In this document: positions 17,410 to 26,059 of the stretch, one piece after another
Position numbering within the stretch: position 1 is the first letter of the stretch
How the letters are laid out: every line of letters starts with the position of its first letter
DNA from: CAVTWY01 sp963738575
GTDB lineage: Bacteria; Pseudomonadota; Gammaproteobacteria; Burkholderiales; Burkholderiaceae_C
Assembly: GCA_963738575.1 (NCBI GenBank)
Contig: CAVTWY010000003.1
Span: 248,001 to 312,000, forward strand
Direction of reading: 5' to 3'
Length of the DNA: 64,000 nt
Program-made: the position numbers and the translations under genes
Notes under the pieces: model-generated
What the model saw: only the letters and a program-made list of their open reading frames with translations
The model's database searches: none
What the model was told of the DNA's origin: nothing

Positions 17410-18795
17410 ATGCAAAGCAAAAAGTGGATTCTGGGCACCCTGGCGGGTGCGGCGCTGCTGGCTTTTGGCCCAGCCATGGCGCAAGAAAAGGTCACCGTCT
17501 GGTGGGCCAAGGGCTTCTACAAGGCTGAAGACGATGCCTTGTTTGCCGCCATCAAGAAGTTCGAAGCCAAGTACCCCAAGATCAAGGTTGATCTGTCGCT
17601 TTACGCGCCCCAAGAGGCCATCCCCAAGGCCGTGGCCGCGCTTGACGCCAACAACCCACCCGACGTTGCTTACGGCGACGTGTTTGACTTCCAAGTCACC
17701 GCCAAGTGGGCCTACGAAGGCAAGCTCGAAGACGTGTCGTCGATCATCGACCCGATCCGCAACAAGTTTGAGCCACAAGCGCTTTCAACCACCTTCCTCT
17801 ACAACAACGCTGCACAGACGCGGGCCTACTACGCCTACCCGATCAAACAGCAGACCATGCACATCCAGTACTGGAAAGACATGCTCACCGACGCTGGCTT
17901 CAGCGCCGCCGACATCCCCAAAGACTGGAAGGGTTACTGGAACTTCTGGTGCGAAAAGGTTCAAGCGGGCCACCGCGCCAAGACCGGCGCACGCTCGTTT
18001 GGCACCGGCTTTCCCATGGGCGTTGACTCGAGCGACTCGTTCTACTCGTTCTTGACCTTCATGGACGCGTACAACGTCAAACTCGTCACCGATTCGGGCA
18101 AAGTCAACGTGGATGACCCCACCGTTCGCCAGGGCCTGATCAATGCAGTCAACGATTACACGATGGTTTACGGCAAGGGCTGCACGCCACCGTCGTCCAC
18201 CAACTGGAAAGACCCCGACAACAACGTTGCGTTTCACAACAAGACCATCATCCTGACCCACAACGCCACGATCTCGATCGCGGCCAAGTGGTTGGATGAC
18301 ATGAACAACGCCTCGTTGACCGAAGCGCAGCGCGCCACGGCCAAAGCCAACTACAACGACAAGATTGCCACGTCTGGGTTCCCCAACAAGCCTGACGGCA
18401 GCAAGATGACGTACCGGGCTGCGGTTAAAACGGGTGTGATCTTCTCGGCCGCCAAGAACAAAGAAAACGGCAAAAAGTTTGTGGCCTTCATGTTGGATGA
18501 AGCCAACCTGGGCCCCTACGTTGAAGGCTCACTCGGCCGTTGGTTCCCGGTGCTAAAAACCAACCAACAAAGCGCCTTCTGGAAGTCTGACGTGCATCGT
18601 TTGGCGGTCTACAACCAGTTCATGGCCGGCACGACGCCGTTTGAATTCACCAAGAACTACAAGTTCACGGTGCTCAACAACGAAAACGTGTGGGCCAAGG
18701 CCATGAACCGCGTGCTGAGCGAGAAGTGGACCGTCGACCGTGCGGTTGACGAGATGATTGGTCGCATCAAGACCGTGGCTGCGTCCACCAACTGA
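17410..18795 (+). CDS. CUT1 extracellular solute-binding protein (system 2)
   Basis: 461-residue periplasmic binding protein. The signal peptide (KWILGTLAGAALLAFG, cut after PAMAQ) is clear, followed by the family-1 opening KVTVWWAKGFYKAEDDALFA. AGGAGA lies six bases before the ATG at 17410; 13 extra upstream residues in frame are not signal-like. It resembles polyol/sugar-acid CUT1 binding proteins and begins the transcription unit running to 24789, downstream of an operator-like site. The ligand is not assignable, but the genes after it (gluconokinase, DenD) suggest a sugar acid or polyol. Confidence 0.9.
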   Translation: MQSKKWILGTLAGAALLAFGPAMAQEKVTVWWAKGFYKAEDDALFAAIKKFEAKYPKIKVDLSLYAPQEAIPKAVAALDANNPPDVAYGDVFDFQVTAKWAYEGKLEDVSSIIDPIRNKFEPQALSTTFLYNNAAQTRAYYAYPIKQQTMHIQYWKDMLTDAGFSAADIPKDWKGYWNFWCEKVQAGHRAKTGARSFGTGFPMGVDSSDSFYSFLTFMDAYNVKLVTDSGKVNVDDPTVRQGLINAVNDYTMVYGKGCTPPSSTNWKDPDNNVAFHNKTIILTHNATISIAAKWLDDMNNASLTEAQRATAKANYNDKIATSGFPNKPDGSKMTYRAAVKTGVIFSAAKNKENGKKFVAFMLDEANLGPYVEGSLGRWFPVLKTNQQSAFWKSDVHRLAVYNQFMAGTTPFEFTKNYKFTVLNNENVWAKAMNRVLSEKWTVDRAVDEMIGRIKTVAASTN

Positions 18796-18921
18796 TGCGT
18801 TGACAAGCAGCGAAGGCGAGGTGGCGTTCATGATGCCTCTTGCCTTTGCTGCCCCCATCCCCTTGGTGTCCATCTTGTCGATTGCTTGGTCGACGAGCGG
18901 GGCACTGTCTGACGGAACTTT

Positions 18922-19788
18922 GTGAACACCGCTGCCGCCACCGTCGCTGCTCCACCTCCCGCCAAAAAATCCCTCAAGTCGTTTGAGTTTTGGGGCCGGA
19001 TGATGGTGCTGCCCTACCTCCTGATTTTCGCGATCTTTGTCGTGTATCCGGTGTGTTATGGCTTGTGGCTGGCCCGCGACCCGCAAAACTACGTCAAGCT
19101 GGTGGAAGACCCGATCTTCTTCCGCACGCTGGTCAACACCTTTGTGTTTTTGGTGGTGGCCGTCAATCTCAAGATGATGATTGCGCTGGGCCTGTCGGGC
19201 TTTTTTGTGCAGTCGCGCTGGTGGATCAAGGCACTGTCGCTGGTTTTCATCCTGCCGTGGGCCGTGCCGTCCATCCCCACCATCTTGTCGGTGCGCTTCA
19301 TGCTCAACCCCGAGTGGGGCGTCATCAACACGGCGATCTTCAAGCTCACCGGGCTGGATGGCCCCAATTGGCTCAACGACCCGACGCTGGCCTTTGCGCT
19401 GTCGATGTTGATGCACATCTGGAAGTCACTCCCGTTTTGGACACTGATCTTGATTGCGGGCCGCCTGGCCATCCCGGGCGAGCAGTACGAGGCCGCCAGC
19501 GTCGACGGCGCCACGCGCGGGCAAAAGTTTCGCTACATCACCTGGCCGGCAATGAAGGGCCTGTACCTCACGTCGACGATTTTGTCGATGATCTGGACGC
19601 TGGGTGATTTCAACAGCGTCTACCTTCTTACCGGTGGCGGACCCGCCGATCTGACGCACGTGCTGGCCACGCTGGGCATTCGCTACCTTCGCCTCGACCA
19701 GATCGAGCTGTCGATGGCGTCGATCGTGGTGGCCCTGCCGCTGGTGCTGCCGCTGGTGTACGTGATGATGAAGAGGCTCTCCAAGTGA
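18922..19788 (+). CDS. CUT1 ABC transporter permease 1 (system 2)
   Basis: 288-residue permease with six membrane segments after a polar N-terminal stretch of about 25 residues. The coupling loop is EQYEAASVDGATRGQKFRYI near residue 190. A GTG start at 18922 is used; no ATG gives the full N-terminus. The 126 bases between the binding protein and this start hold no recognisable feature. It pairs with the permease at 19785, which begins inside its last codons. Confidence 0.9.
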   Translation: MNTAAATVAAPPPAKKSLKSFEFWGRMMVLPYLLIFAIFVVYPVCYGLWLARDPQNYVKLVEDPIFFRTLVNTFVFLVVAVNLKMMIALGLSGFFVQSRWWIKALSLVFILPWAVPSIPTILSVRFMLNPEWGVINTAIFKLTGLDGPNWLNDPTLAFALSMLMHIWKSLPFWTLILIAGRLAIPGEQYEAASVDGATRGQKFRYITWPAMKGLYLTSTILSMIWTLGDFNSVYLLTGGGPADLTHVLATLGIRYLRLDQIELSMASIVVALPLVLPLVYVMMKRLSK

Positions 19789-20627
19789 ACTGGCGCAAAG
19801 TTTCAACCGAAGCCCAGCTGTTGTTGGTCGGCATCCCGGTGCTCATTTGGACGCTGCTGCCTGTGTATCACATGGTGCTGTTTGCGATATCAGAGCGCGA
19901 CAAAGCCACCAGCGGTCGCTTGTGGCCTGCCAACCCCACGCTTCAAAACTTTGACACGGTGTTTCAGCAGAAGCACTTCTACCTCAATCACTTTTGGGTG
20001 CAGCTGGGCAACTCGTTGATGATTGCGCTGGCCGTCGGGGCCATCACGCTCATCGTGTCCACCCTGGCCGCCTTTGCCATCAGCCGTTTGCGGGTGCGTG
20101 GGGGGCGCACGGTGCTCAACATGGCGCTGTTCACCTACTTCATCCCAGCCGCTTTCTTGGCGGTGCCGATGTACAAGACGATGGCCAATTATGGGTTGCT
20201 CAACAACCGCTGGTCGCTCATCTTGGCCATGGTCACCATCGCCTCGCCTTACTGCATTTGGGTGCTCAAGCAAGCCAGCGACAAATTGCCGTGGGAGCTT
20301 GACGAAGCAGCCCGCATTGATGGCGCGTCGCCACTGCAACTGTTCCGCCTGGTGTACGTGCCGCTGATGGTGCCGTCGCTGGTGGCGGTGGGCACCTACG
20401 CGTTGTTGCTGGCGTGGAACGAATACCTCTACGGCTTCTTGTTGTTATCCAACGAAAGAGACCTGACGCTGTCGGTGGCGCTGGGCAATTTCTTGGCGGC
20501 CGACGATTCACCGTGGGAGCTGCTGATGGCCACCGGTTTTGTTTACGCCCTGCCGCCCGCAGCCATCTATTACGCCTTCAAGCGCTACATGGTGTCGGGC
20601 CTGACGGCCGGCGCCGTGAAGAGCTAG
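19785..20627 (+). CDS. CUT1 ABC transporter permease 2 (system 2)
   Basis: 280-residue MalG-type permease. The coupling loop is WELDEAARIDGASPLQLFRL near residue 169, and the C-terminus YMVSGLTAGAVKS is typical. The GTG start overlaps the stop of permease 1 as GTGA. Together with 18922 it makes the channel of the second CUT1 importer, powered by the ATPase at 20681. Confidence 0.9.
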   Translation: MNWRKVSTEAQLLLVGIPVLIWTLLPVYHMVLFAISERDKATSGRLWPANPTLQNFDTVFQQKHFYLNHFWVQLGNSLMIALAVGAITLIVSTLAAFAISRLRVRGGRTVLNMALFTYFIPAAFLAVPMYKTMANYGLLNNRWSLILAMVTIASPYCIWVLKQASDKLPWELDEAARIDGASPLQLFRLVYVPLMVPSLVAVGTYALLLAWNEYLYGFLLLSNERDLTLSVALGNFLAADDSPWELLMATGFVYALPPAAIYYAFKRYMVSGLTAGAVKS

Positions 20628-20680
20628 CCATGCACCCCCTCGCCGCCATGCTGCAAGCAGCTGCACCAAGGATTTGACCG

Positions 20681-21733
20681 ATGGCATCCGTCTCGTTTCG
20701 CAACATTCAAAAAACCTACGGCGGCAAAGTCAAGGTCATTCACGGCATTGGCTTTGACATCGCCGACGGCGAGTTTGTGGTGCTGGTGGGCCCGTCAGGC
20801 TGCGGCAAGAGCACCTTGCTGCGCATGCTGGCAGGCTTGGAGGACATCAGCGGCGGTGAAATCCTGATCGATGGCAAGGTGGTGAACGACCTTGAATCCA
20901 AAGACCGCGACATTGCGATGGTGTTCCAAAGTTACGCCCTGTACCCGCACATGACGGTGCGCGACAACATGGGCTTTTCGCTCAAGCTGCGCAAGGCCGA
21001 AGAAGGCACCATTGGCACGCGGGTGAACGAAGCTGCGCGCATCCTCAACCTCGGCCCCTTGCTCGACCGCTTCCCGCGGGAGCTGTCGGGCGGGCAGCGC
21101 CAGCGTGTGGCCATGGGTCGAGCCATCGTGCGCGACCCCAAAGTTTTTCTGTTTGACGAGCCGCTGTCCAACCTCGACGCCAAACTGCGTGTGGCGATGC
21201 GGGCCGAGATCAAATCATTGCACCAGCGCCTCAAAACCACCACGGTGTACGTCACACACGACCAAATCGAAGCCATGACCATGGCCGACCGCATCGTGGT
21301 GATGCACGACGGCATCATCGAACAAATCGGCACACCACTGCAGTTGTTTGACAAGCCGGGCAACTTGTTTGTGGCGCAGTTCATCGGCTCACCCGCCATG
21401 AACGTGTTTGAGGGCAAAGTGGTGGAGGGTGGTGTGAGCGCACTGGGTGCTGTCTGGCCGTTAGAGGCTGGCACTCAGGCGGCTCATGGCACCTCCGTGC
21501 ACTACGGCATTCGCCCCACCGACTTGCAACTCGCAGCTGGCGGCATTGCCGCCAAGGTGGTGGTGGTGGAGCCCACCGGCGCCGAGACCGAACTGTTGGT
21601 GGAGGTGGGTGATCAACAGCTAACCTTGGTATTGCATGGCCGCACCGACGTGCAGCCCGACGACATCGTGCACCTGACGTCCAGCCCTGGCAAAGCGCAC
21701 GTTTTCGACGCCAAGAGCGGCCAGCGACTCTGA
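20681..21733 (+). CDS. CUT1 ABC transporter ATP-binding protein, UgpC-like (system 2)
   Basis: 350-residue ATPase with Walker A GPSGCGKSTLL near residue 38, Q-loop VFQSYALYPHM, signature LSGGQRQRVAMGRA and Walker B VFLFDEPLSNLDAKL. The C-terminal regulatory domain is present (GIRPTDLQL, VVEPTGAETEL). It follows permease 2 by about 50 bases. The locus thus has two separate UgpC-type ATPases, one for each CUT1 system. Confidence 0.92.
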   Translation: MASVSFRNIQKTYGGKVKVIHGIGFDIADGEFVVLVGPSGCGKSTLLRMLAGLEDISGGEILIDGKVVNDLESKDRDIAMVFQSYALYPHMTVRDNMGFSLKLRKAEEGTIGTRVNEAARILNLGPLLDRFPRELSGGQRQRVAMGRAIVRDPKVFLFDEPLSNLDAKLRVAMRAEIKSLHQRLKTTTVYVTHDQIEAMTMADRIVVMHDGIIEQIGTPLQLFDKPGNLFVAQFIGSPAMNVFEGKVVEGGVSALGAVWPLEAGTQAAHGTSVHYGIRPTDLQLAAGGIAAKVVVVEPTGAETELLVEVGDQQLTLVLHGRTDVQPDDIVHLTSSPGKAHVFDAKSGQRL

Positions 21734-21747
21734 CGTTACCCAGAACC

Positions 21748-22251
21748 ATGGGCACCCCAAAAATTGTGGTGATGGGTGTTAGCGGCAGTGGCAAGAGCAC
21801 CCTCGGCCAACTGCTTGCACAGGCCTTGAGCGTGCCGTACGTTGAGGGTGACGCGTTGCACCCGCAGCGCAACGTCGAACGCATGGCGGCTGGTACGCCA
21901 TTGACCGACGAAGATCGACAAGGCTGGTTGCAGGCTGTGGCTGCCCAGCTTGCAACCCCCCAGGCCCAAACGCGGGGCGTCGTGGTGACATGCTCTGCGC
22001 TCAAGCGCAGCTACCGCGATATGCTGCGCTTGGGCGCTGCCGATGTGCAGTTCATCGTGCTGCACGGTGACCATGGCTTGTTGGCCCAGCGCATGAGCGC
22101 ACGCCAAGGCCACTACATGCCCGCGTCGCTGTTGCAAAGCCAACTCGATACGCTCGAGATGCCCGGCAACGACGAGCGGGCCACGACCCTCGACATCCGT
22201 CACCCGTCTGACGTTTTGCTCAAGCAGGCTTTGCTGGCGCTCCATGCCTAG
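21748..22251 (+). CDS. gntK: Gluconokinase, GntK/IdnK type
   Basis: 167-residue P-loop kinase. Walker A is MGVSGSGKST at residues 9-18, followed by the gluconate-kinase motif EGDALHPQRNVERMAAGTPLTDEDR and VVTCSALKRSYRD. The ending MPASLLQSQLDTLE is also typical. The enzyme phosphorylates D-gluconate at C6, giving 6-phosphogluconate in the cytoplasm. Its place behind a CUT1 importer and before a GntR regulator suggests that the imported compound is gluconate or a similar aldonate, a phosphorylative branch next to the dehydratase route. It overlaps the regulator gene by eight bases. Confidence 0.88.
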   Translation: MGTPKIVVMGVSGSGKSTLGQLLAQALSVPYVEGDALHPQRNVERMAAGTPLTDEDRQGWLQAVAAQLATPQAQTRGVVVTCSALKRSYRDMLRLGAADVQFIVLHGDHGLLAQRMSARQGHYMPASLLQSQLDTLEMPGNDERATTLDIRHPSDVLLKQALLALHA

Positions 22252-23026
22252 TTCTTTGCGCACCCCGATTAAAAACGTGCATGGTCACACCCTCGATCTG
22301 ATGGGCGGGGCCATCGTGGCTGGGCGCTATTTGCCGGGTGGCAGCTTGCCGCCCGAGGCAGTACTTTGCGAGCAACTTGGCGTTAGCCGCACCGTGGTGC
22401 GCGAAGTCGTCAAGTCGCTTGTTGCCAAGGGGTTGGTGAGCACGGGCCCCAAGGTGGGCACGCGCGTGATGCCTTCAGCCAAGTGGAACTGGTTTGACCC
22501 TGACGTGGTGGCCTGGCAAAGCAAGGCGGGGCTCACGCATGAGTTTTTGCGCGAGGTGCAAGAGCTGCGTCGGGTGATCGAGCCCGCCGCCGTCAAGCTG
22601 GCAGCCGAGCGCGCCACCGCAGCCGACATCGCGAGCATTGAAGCTGCCTACGTCGGCATGAAAGACGCCATCGAGCACGGTGGTGACTACGTCGAACACG
22701 ATTTGCGTTTTCACCAAGGGCTGCTGCGGGCCTGTCACAACCGCATGATCGTGCAAATGAGCGAGGCGTTGGCCGCGCTGCTGCGCACGGCGTTTGAGAT
22801 TTCAACGTCGCGCGAGCATGGCCCCGCCACGTCACTGCCATTTCACCGGGCGGTGCTGGATGCAGTGATTGCACGCGCGCCGCTCAAAGCCGAAAAAGCC
22901 GCGCTGTTCTTGATCGACAGTGCGCGCGAAGACATCGACTTGGTGTTGGCCTCCAGGCGCAAGCTTCCGTCCTTGCAAGAGCCCGCCAAGCCGCTCAAAG
23001 GGCGCCGCACCAAAGTCGCTATCTAA
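22244..23026 (+). CDS. FadR-subfamily GntR transcriptional regulator
   Basis: 260 residues. The N-terminal winged helix has LPPEAVLCEQLGVSRTVVRE near residues 36-55, and the C-terminal FCD domain shows DLRFHQGLLRACHN and FHRAVLDAV, which supply the Asp/His metal or ligand site. FCD regulators sense small organic acids and usually repress adjacent catabolic genes. The gene is embedded in the second CUT1 operon. The only repeated operator-like motif in the locus (5494 and 17342) has the T/A-rich near-palindrome expected for this subfamily, so it is the likely target. Confidence 0.88.
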   Translation: MPSSLRTPIKNVHGHTLDLMGGAIVAGRYLPGGSLPPEAVLCEQLGVSRTVVREVVKSLVAKGLVSTGPKVGTRVMPSAKWNWFDPDVVAWQSKAGLTHEFLREVQELRRVIEPAAVKLAAERATAADIASIEAAYVGMKDAIEHGGDYVEHDLRFHQGLLRACHNRMIVQMSEALAALLRTAFEISTSREHGPATSLPFHRAVLDAVIARAPLKAEKAALFLIDSAREDIDLVLASRRKLPSLQEPAKPLKGRRTKVAI

Positions 23027-23044
23027 CCAGAAAGCAGTGTTGAC

Positions 23045-24052
23045 ATGAAAGTGATGATCACGGGCGGTGCAGGCTTCATCGGCACGCGTTTGGCGCGAAC
23101 CCTGCTGGCCAGCGGCACTCTGGGCGGCCAAACCATCCAACGCATCGTGTTGTGTGATCAAGCACCACCCCAAGCCGATTTGTTGGCTGACGTCAGGGTG
23201 GAGGCGCGGGTTGGCAAGTTGCTGGACCACTGCACCGGCCTGCAGGACGAGACGTTTGACGGTGTGTTTCACCTCGCGTCAGCCGTGTCAGGCGAATGCG
23301 AGGCCGACTTTGATTTGGGGCTGCGATCCAACCTCGACAGCACCCGCGCGTTGCTCGACGCTTTGCGCCACCGGCAGGGGCAAGGTGCGCCTGCCACGCG
23401 TTTGGTGTTTTCAAGCTCCATTGCGGTGTTTGGGCCCGATCCCGTGACGCCGTTTCCTGCACTGGTGGCAGACGATACCCTGCCCACACCCCAAACCAGC
23501 TACGGCGTGCAAAAGCTCATTTGTGAGCACTTGGTGGCCGACTACACCCGCAAAGGCTTCATCGACGGCCGCTCGGCGCGCCTCACCACCGTGACGGTGC
23601 GCCCCGGCAAACCCAACGGTGCTGCCAGCTCGTTTTTCAGCGGCATCATCCGCGAGCCCTTGGCGGGCGAGGACGCCATCCTGCCCGTGGCGTTGGACGT
23701 GATGCACCCCGTCGCGTCGCCGCAGCGCATGGTGGATGGGCTGATCGCGGTTTACGAGGCCAGCCGCGACGCGTTGGTGGGCCGAACGGCCATCACCTTG
23801 CCAGGGCTCAACGTGTCGGTGGCGCAAATGCTGGCTGCGCTGGCCAACGTGGCCGGACCCAAGGTTGCGGCGCGTGTGCACCCACAAACCGATGCCCGCA
23901 TTGCAGGCATCGTGGCCCAGTGGCCCAAGGGCGTGGTGACGGCACGTGCCAACGCCCTGGGCCTGCACGCAGAAACCAACTTTGAAGACATCATTCGCGC
24001 CTACATCGCCGACTGTGCCGCGACCCCCAACGCCCTGAAAGGCCTTTCATGA
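23045..24052 (+). CDS. denD: NAD-dependent epimerase/dehydratase-family protein, D-erythronate dehydrogenase (DenD)-like
   Basis: 335-residue extended SDR. The cofactor motif is TGGAGFIGTRLA at residues 6-17, and the catalytic Tyr/Lys are in TSYGVQKLICE near 160. The motifs VRPGKPNGAASSFFSGIIRE and LDVMHPVASPQRMV are characteristic of the DenD group, which oxidises D-erythronate to 2-keto-D-erythronate. With a LtnD-like dehydrogenase at 1974 the locus may handle C4 acids as well. It ends in an ATGA overlap with the next SDR. Assignment rests on similarity recalled from the family, not on a search. Confidence 0.75.
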   Translation: MKVMITGGAGFIGTRLARTLLASGTLGGQTIQRIVLCDQAPPQADLLADVRVEARVGKLLDHCTGLQDETFDGVFHLASAVSGECEADFDLGLRSNLDSTRALLDALRHRQGQGAPATRLVFSSSIAVFGPDPVTPFPALVADDTLPTPQTSYGVQKLICEHLVADYTRKGFIDGRSARLTTVTVRPGKPNGAASSFFSGIIREPLAGEDAILPVALDVMHPVASPQRMVDGLIAVYEASRDALVGRTAITLPGLNVSVAQMLAALANVAGPKVAARVHPQTDARIAGIVAQWPKGVVTARANALGLHAETNFEDIIRAYIADCAATPNALKGLS

Positions 24053-24789
24053 ACGCCATCGATCTGAAGCAACGTGTCGCCGTCATCACCGGCGGCGCTC
24101 AAGGCATTGGTTACGCCACCGCGCAGCGGCTGCTGCGCTCAGGGGCTTCGTTGATCATTTGGGACATCGACAGGGCCAAGCTGGACGAAGCGGTGGCCTC
24201 GCTGTCGGCGCTCGGTGCCTGCCGCGGCGTGGTGGTGGAGCTTACCGACGACGCTGCTGTGGCCCGCGCCACCGCCGACGCCGGGCGCATCGACATCCTG
24301 ATCAACAACGCGGGCATCACGGGCGGCAACGCCACCACCTGGCAGCTCGACCCTGCCGTGTGGCGCCGCGTGATCGAGGTCAACCTGATTGCCCCCTACC
24401 TAACCTGCCGTCACGTGGTGCAAACCATGCTTGCTCAGCGCTACGGGCGCATCGTCAACATCGCCTCGGTGGCGGGCAAAGAGGGCAACCCCAACGCGTC
24501 GCACTACAGCGCCAGCAAAGCGGGGCTCATTGCCCTTACCAAGTCGTTGGCCAAAGAGGTGGCCACGCAAGGGGTGCTGGTCAACGCCATCACACCCGCC
24601 GTGGCCAAGACGGCGATGTTTGAACAAATGCAGCAGACCCACATCGACTACATGCTGGGCAAGATCCCCATGGGGCGCTTTGTCGAGGTGCAAGAGATTG
24701 CAGCCATGGCGGCATGGTTAAGCAGCGAGGAGTGCTCGTTCTCCACCGGCGCGGTGTTTGACATCACGGGTGGCCGCTCGACGTATTGA
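24049..24789 (+). CDS. SDR family oxidoreductase (3-oxoacyl-ACP reductase/FabG-like)
   Basis: 246-residue classical SDR with TGGAQGIGYA at residues 13-22, NNAGITGGN near 86 and YSASK near 151. The C-terminal FDITGGRSTY is typical. It overlaps denD by ATGA and is the last gene of the rightward sugar locus; the next gene is convergent, ten bases away. Probably a polyol or sugar-acid dehydrogenase. A FabG role in lipid synthesis is unlikely from context. Confidence 0.8.
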   Translation: MNAIDLKQRVAVITGGAQGIGYATAQRLLRSGASLIIWDIDRAKLDEAVASLSALGACRGVVVELTDDAAVARATADAGRIDILINNAGITGGNATTWQLDPAVWRRVIEVNLIAPYLTCRHVVQTMLAQRYGRIVNIASVAGKEGNPNASHYSASKAGLIALTKSLAKEVATQGVLVNAITPAVAKTAMFEQMQQTHIDYMLGKIPMGRFVEVQEIAAMAAWLSSEECSFSTGAVFDITGGRSTY

Positions 24790-24799
24790 GGCGCAGCGC

Positions 24800-25132
24800 T
24801 TACCACCCCAGCCCACGCTGCAACGCCACCATCACCAGCAAGCCCACGGCGATGGTGCCCAACAAGCTTCGGCGCCAGTAATAAAACGCCACCGCAACAA
24901 TGGCCGCAACCAGGCGAGCGTTTTGCGGCGAGGTGATCAACACGCCATCGAGCAACAAGACGTCGGGCACGATCACCGCCACCAGCGCCGCCAAGGGCGC
25001 GTAGCGCAACCCCTGATGAAACCAACCCGGCAGTGGCACCTCGCGTTTGGGGATCAAGAAGAACCCACGCGTCACCAACGTGATCACTGCCAACCCCAGC
25101 AGCGTGATGATGCTGTCGCCCGTGCTCATCAT
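24800..25132 (-). CDS. azlD: AzlD family branched-chain amino-acid transport protein
   Basis: 110-residue protein with about four hydrophobic segments and the family stretch VTRGFFLIP near residue 20. It begins as ATGATG overlapping the azlC stop (ATGA), so the two are coupled. AzlC/AzlD (YgaZ/YgaH) pairs export branched-chain amino acids. The longer open frame upstream is inside azlC and is ignored. Confidence 0.85.
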   Translation of the reverse strand: MMSTGDSIITLLGLAVITLVTRGFFLIPKREVPLPGWFHQGLRYAPLAALVAVIVPDVLLLDGVLITSPQNARLVAAIVAVAFYYWRRSLLGTIAVGLLVMVALQRGLGW

Positions 25133-25896
25133 GCGTGCCCCTCGCTGAGCGGTGGTGGCTTGGGCTTGTCGGGTTTGAGATGGTCCATCATCAAACCAAA
25201 AGCAACGGCTGCCGCAATGGCCACCACCAAGTTGAGCTTCAAGGGCAGGGCGTAGGCTGCCACCGCTGCACAGCCCGCTGCCACTGCAGCCACCCAGGTG
25301 GCGCGATCCACCAGCATGCTGCACACGATGCCCAGCAGCGCCAAGGTGCCCGTGAACGCGATGCCCCAGGCGGTGGGGATGTAGTCACCCAACGTGATGC
25401 CCACCACCGATGGCACCTGCCAAGCCAACCAAACGGTGACCACGCCACCCCAAAAGTAAGCCTCTTGTCCCGGCTCAGGTTGCGTGCGCGGGTAGCGCTG
25501 CATGAACAGCGCGTAGTTCATGTCGGGGGCGAGGTAGATCATGCCCACGCGTCGCCAACGCGGCAGGTGCCCAAAGTACGGGCGCCACCCCGCGCTGAAC
25601 ACCACAAACCGCAAATTCACACAAAACGCCGCCGCCCAAATCACCCACATGGGTGCCGCCGCTGCCATCAACGGCACCGCCACCAATTGCGCGCTGCCGG
25701 CATAAACAATGAACGACATCAATAGCGCCATCGGCACGCTCAAGCCGCCTTTGACCATTGCAATGCCGGTCACCAAGCCCCAAGCTGCCAGCCCCAAAGC
25801 AAAGCCGAACATGTCGCGCGCGCCTTGATGAAAGGCGGGGTCGCGCCAGAGGGGTGTGTTGAGCGAGGGCGACTCACGCGTCGGTGGGATGGGCAT
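25129..25896 (-). CDS. azlC: AzlC family branched-chain amino-acid permease
   Basis: 255-residue inner-membrane protein. FALGLAAWGLVTGIAMVKGG and FIVYAGSAQLVAVPLMAA near the N-terminus and AAFCVNLRFVVFSAGWRPYF are typical of AzlC/YgaZ, the larger subunit of the branched-chain amino-acid exporter. The start at 25896 (MPIPPTRE) gives the normal length; a further open stretch upstream would run into pgk. Divergent from pgk with 163 bases between the starts. Confidence 0.88.
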   Translation of the reverse strand: MPIPPTRESPSLNTPLWRDPAFHQGARDMFGFALGLAAWGLVTGIAMVKGGLSVPMALLMSFIVYAGSAQLVAVPLMAAAAPMWVIWAAAFCVNLRFVVFSAGWRPYFGHLPRWRRVGMIYLAPDMNYALFMQRYPRTQPEPGQEAYFWGGVVTVWLAWQVPSVVGITLGDYIPTAWGIAFTGTLALLGIVCSMLVDRATWVAAVAAGCAAVAAYALPLKLNLVVAIAAAVAFGLMMDHLKPDKPKPPPLSEGHA

Positions 25897-26046
25897 CGGC
25901 CCATTGTCGGCGAGGCGGGCTTTGTTGTCTGAGCACGTACTGCTTGCCCTCAAAGCCCGAGAACTCGTCAAGGACGTCAGACGTGTGCAAGAAACAAGCC
26001 GCTCGGCAAGTGCAAAATCGCACAGCCTGCCGGCGCACTGCAGCCC

Positions 26047-26052
26047 TAAAAT
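26047..26052 (+). promoter_or_regulatory. -10-like box abutting the pgk start
   Basis: TAAAAT lies only seven bases upstream of the pgk ATG, so transcription from it would begin at or next to the start codon. No clear -35 was found, so the assignment is weak. Confidence 0.3.
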
Positions 26053-26059
26053 CAGCTGC

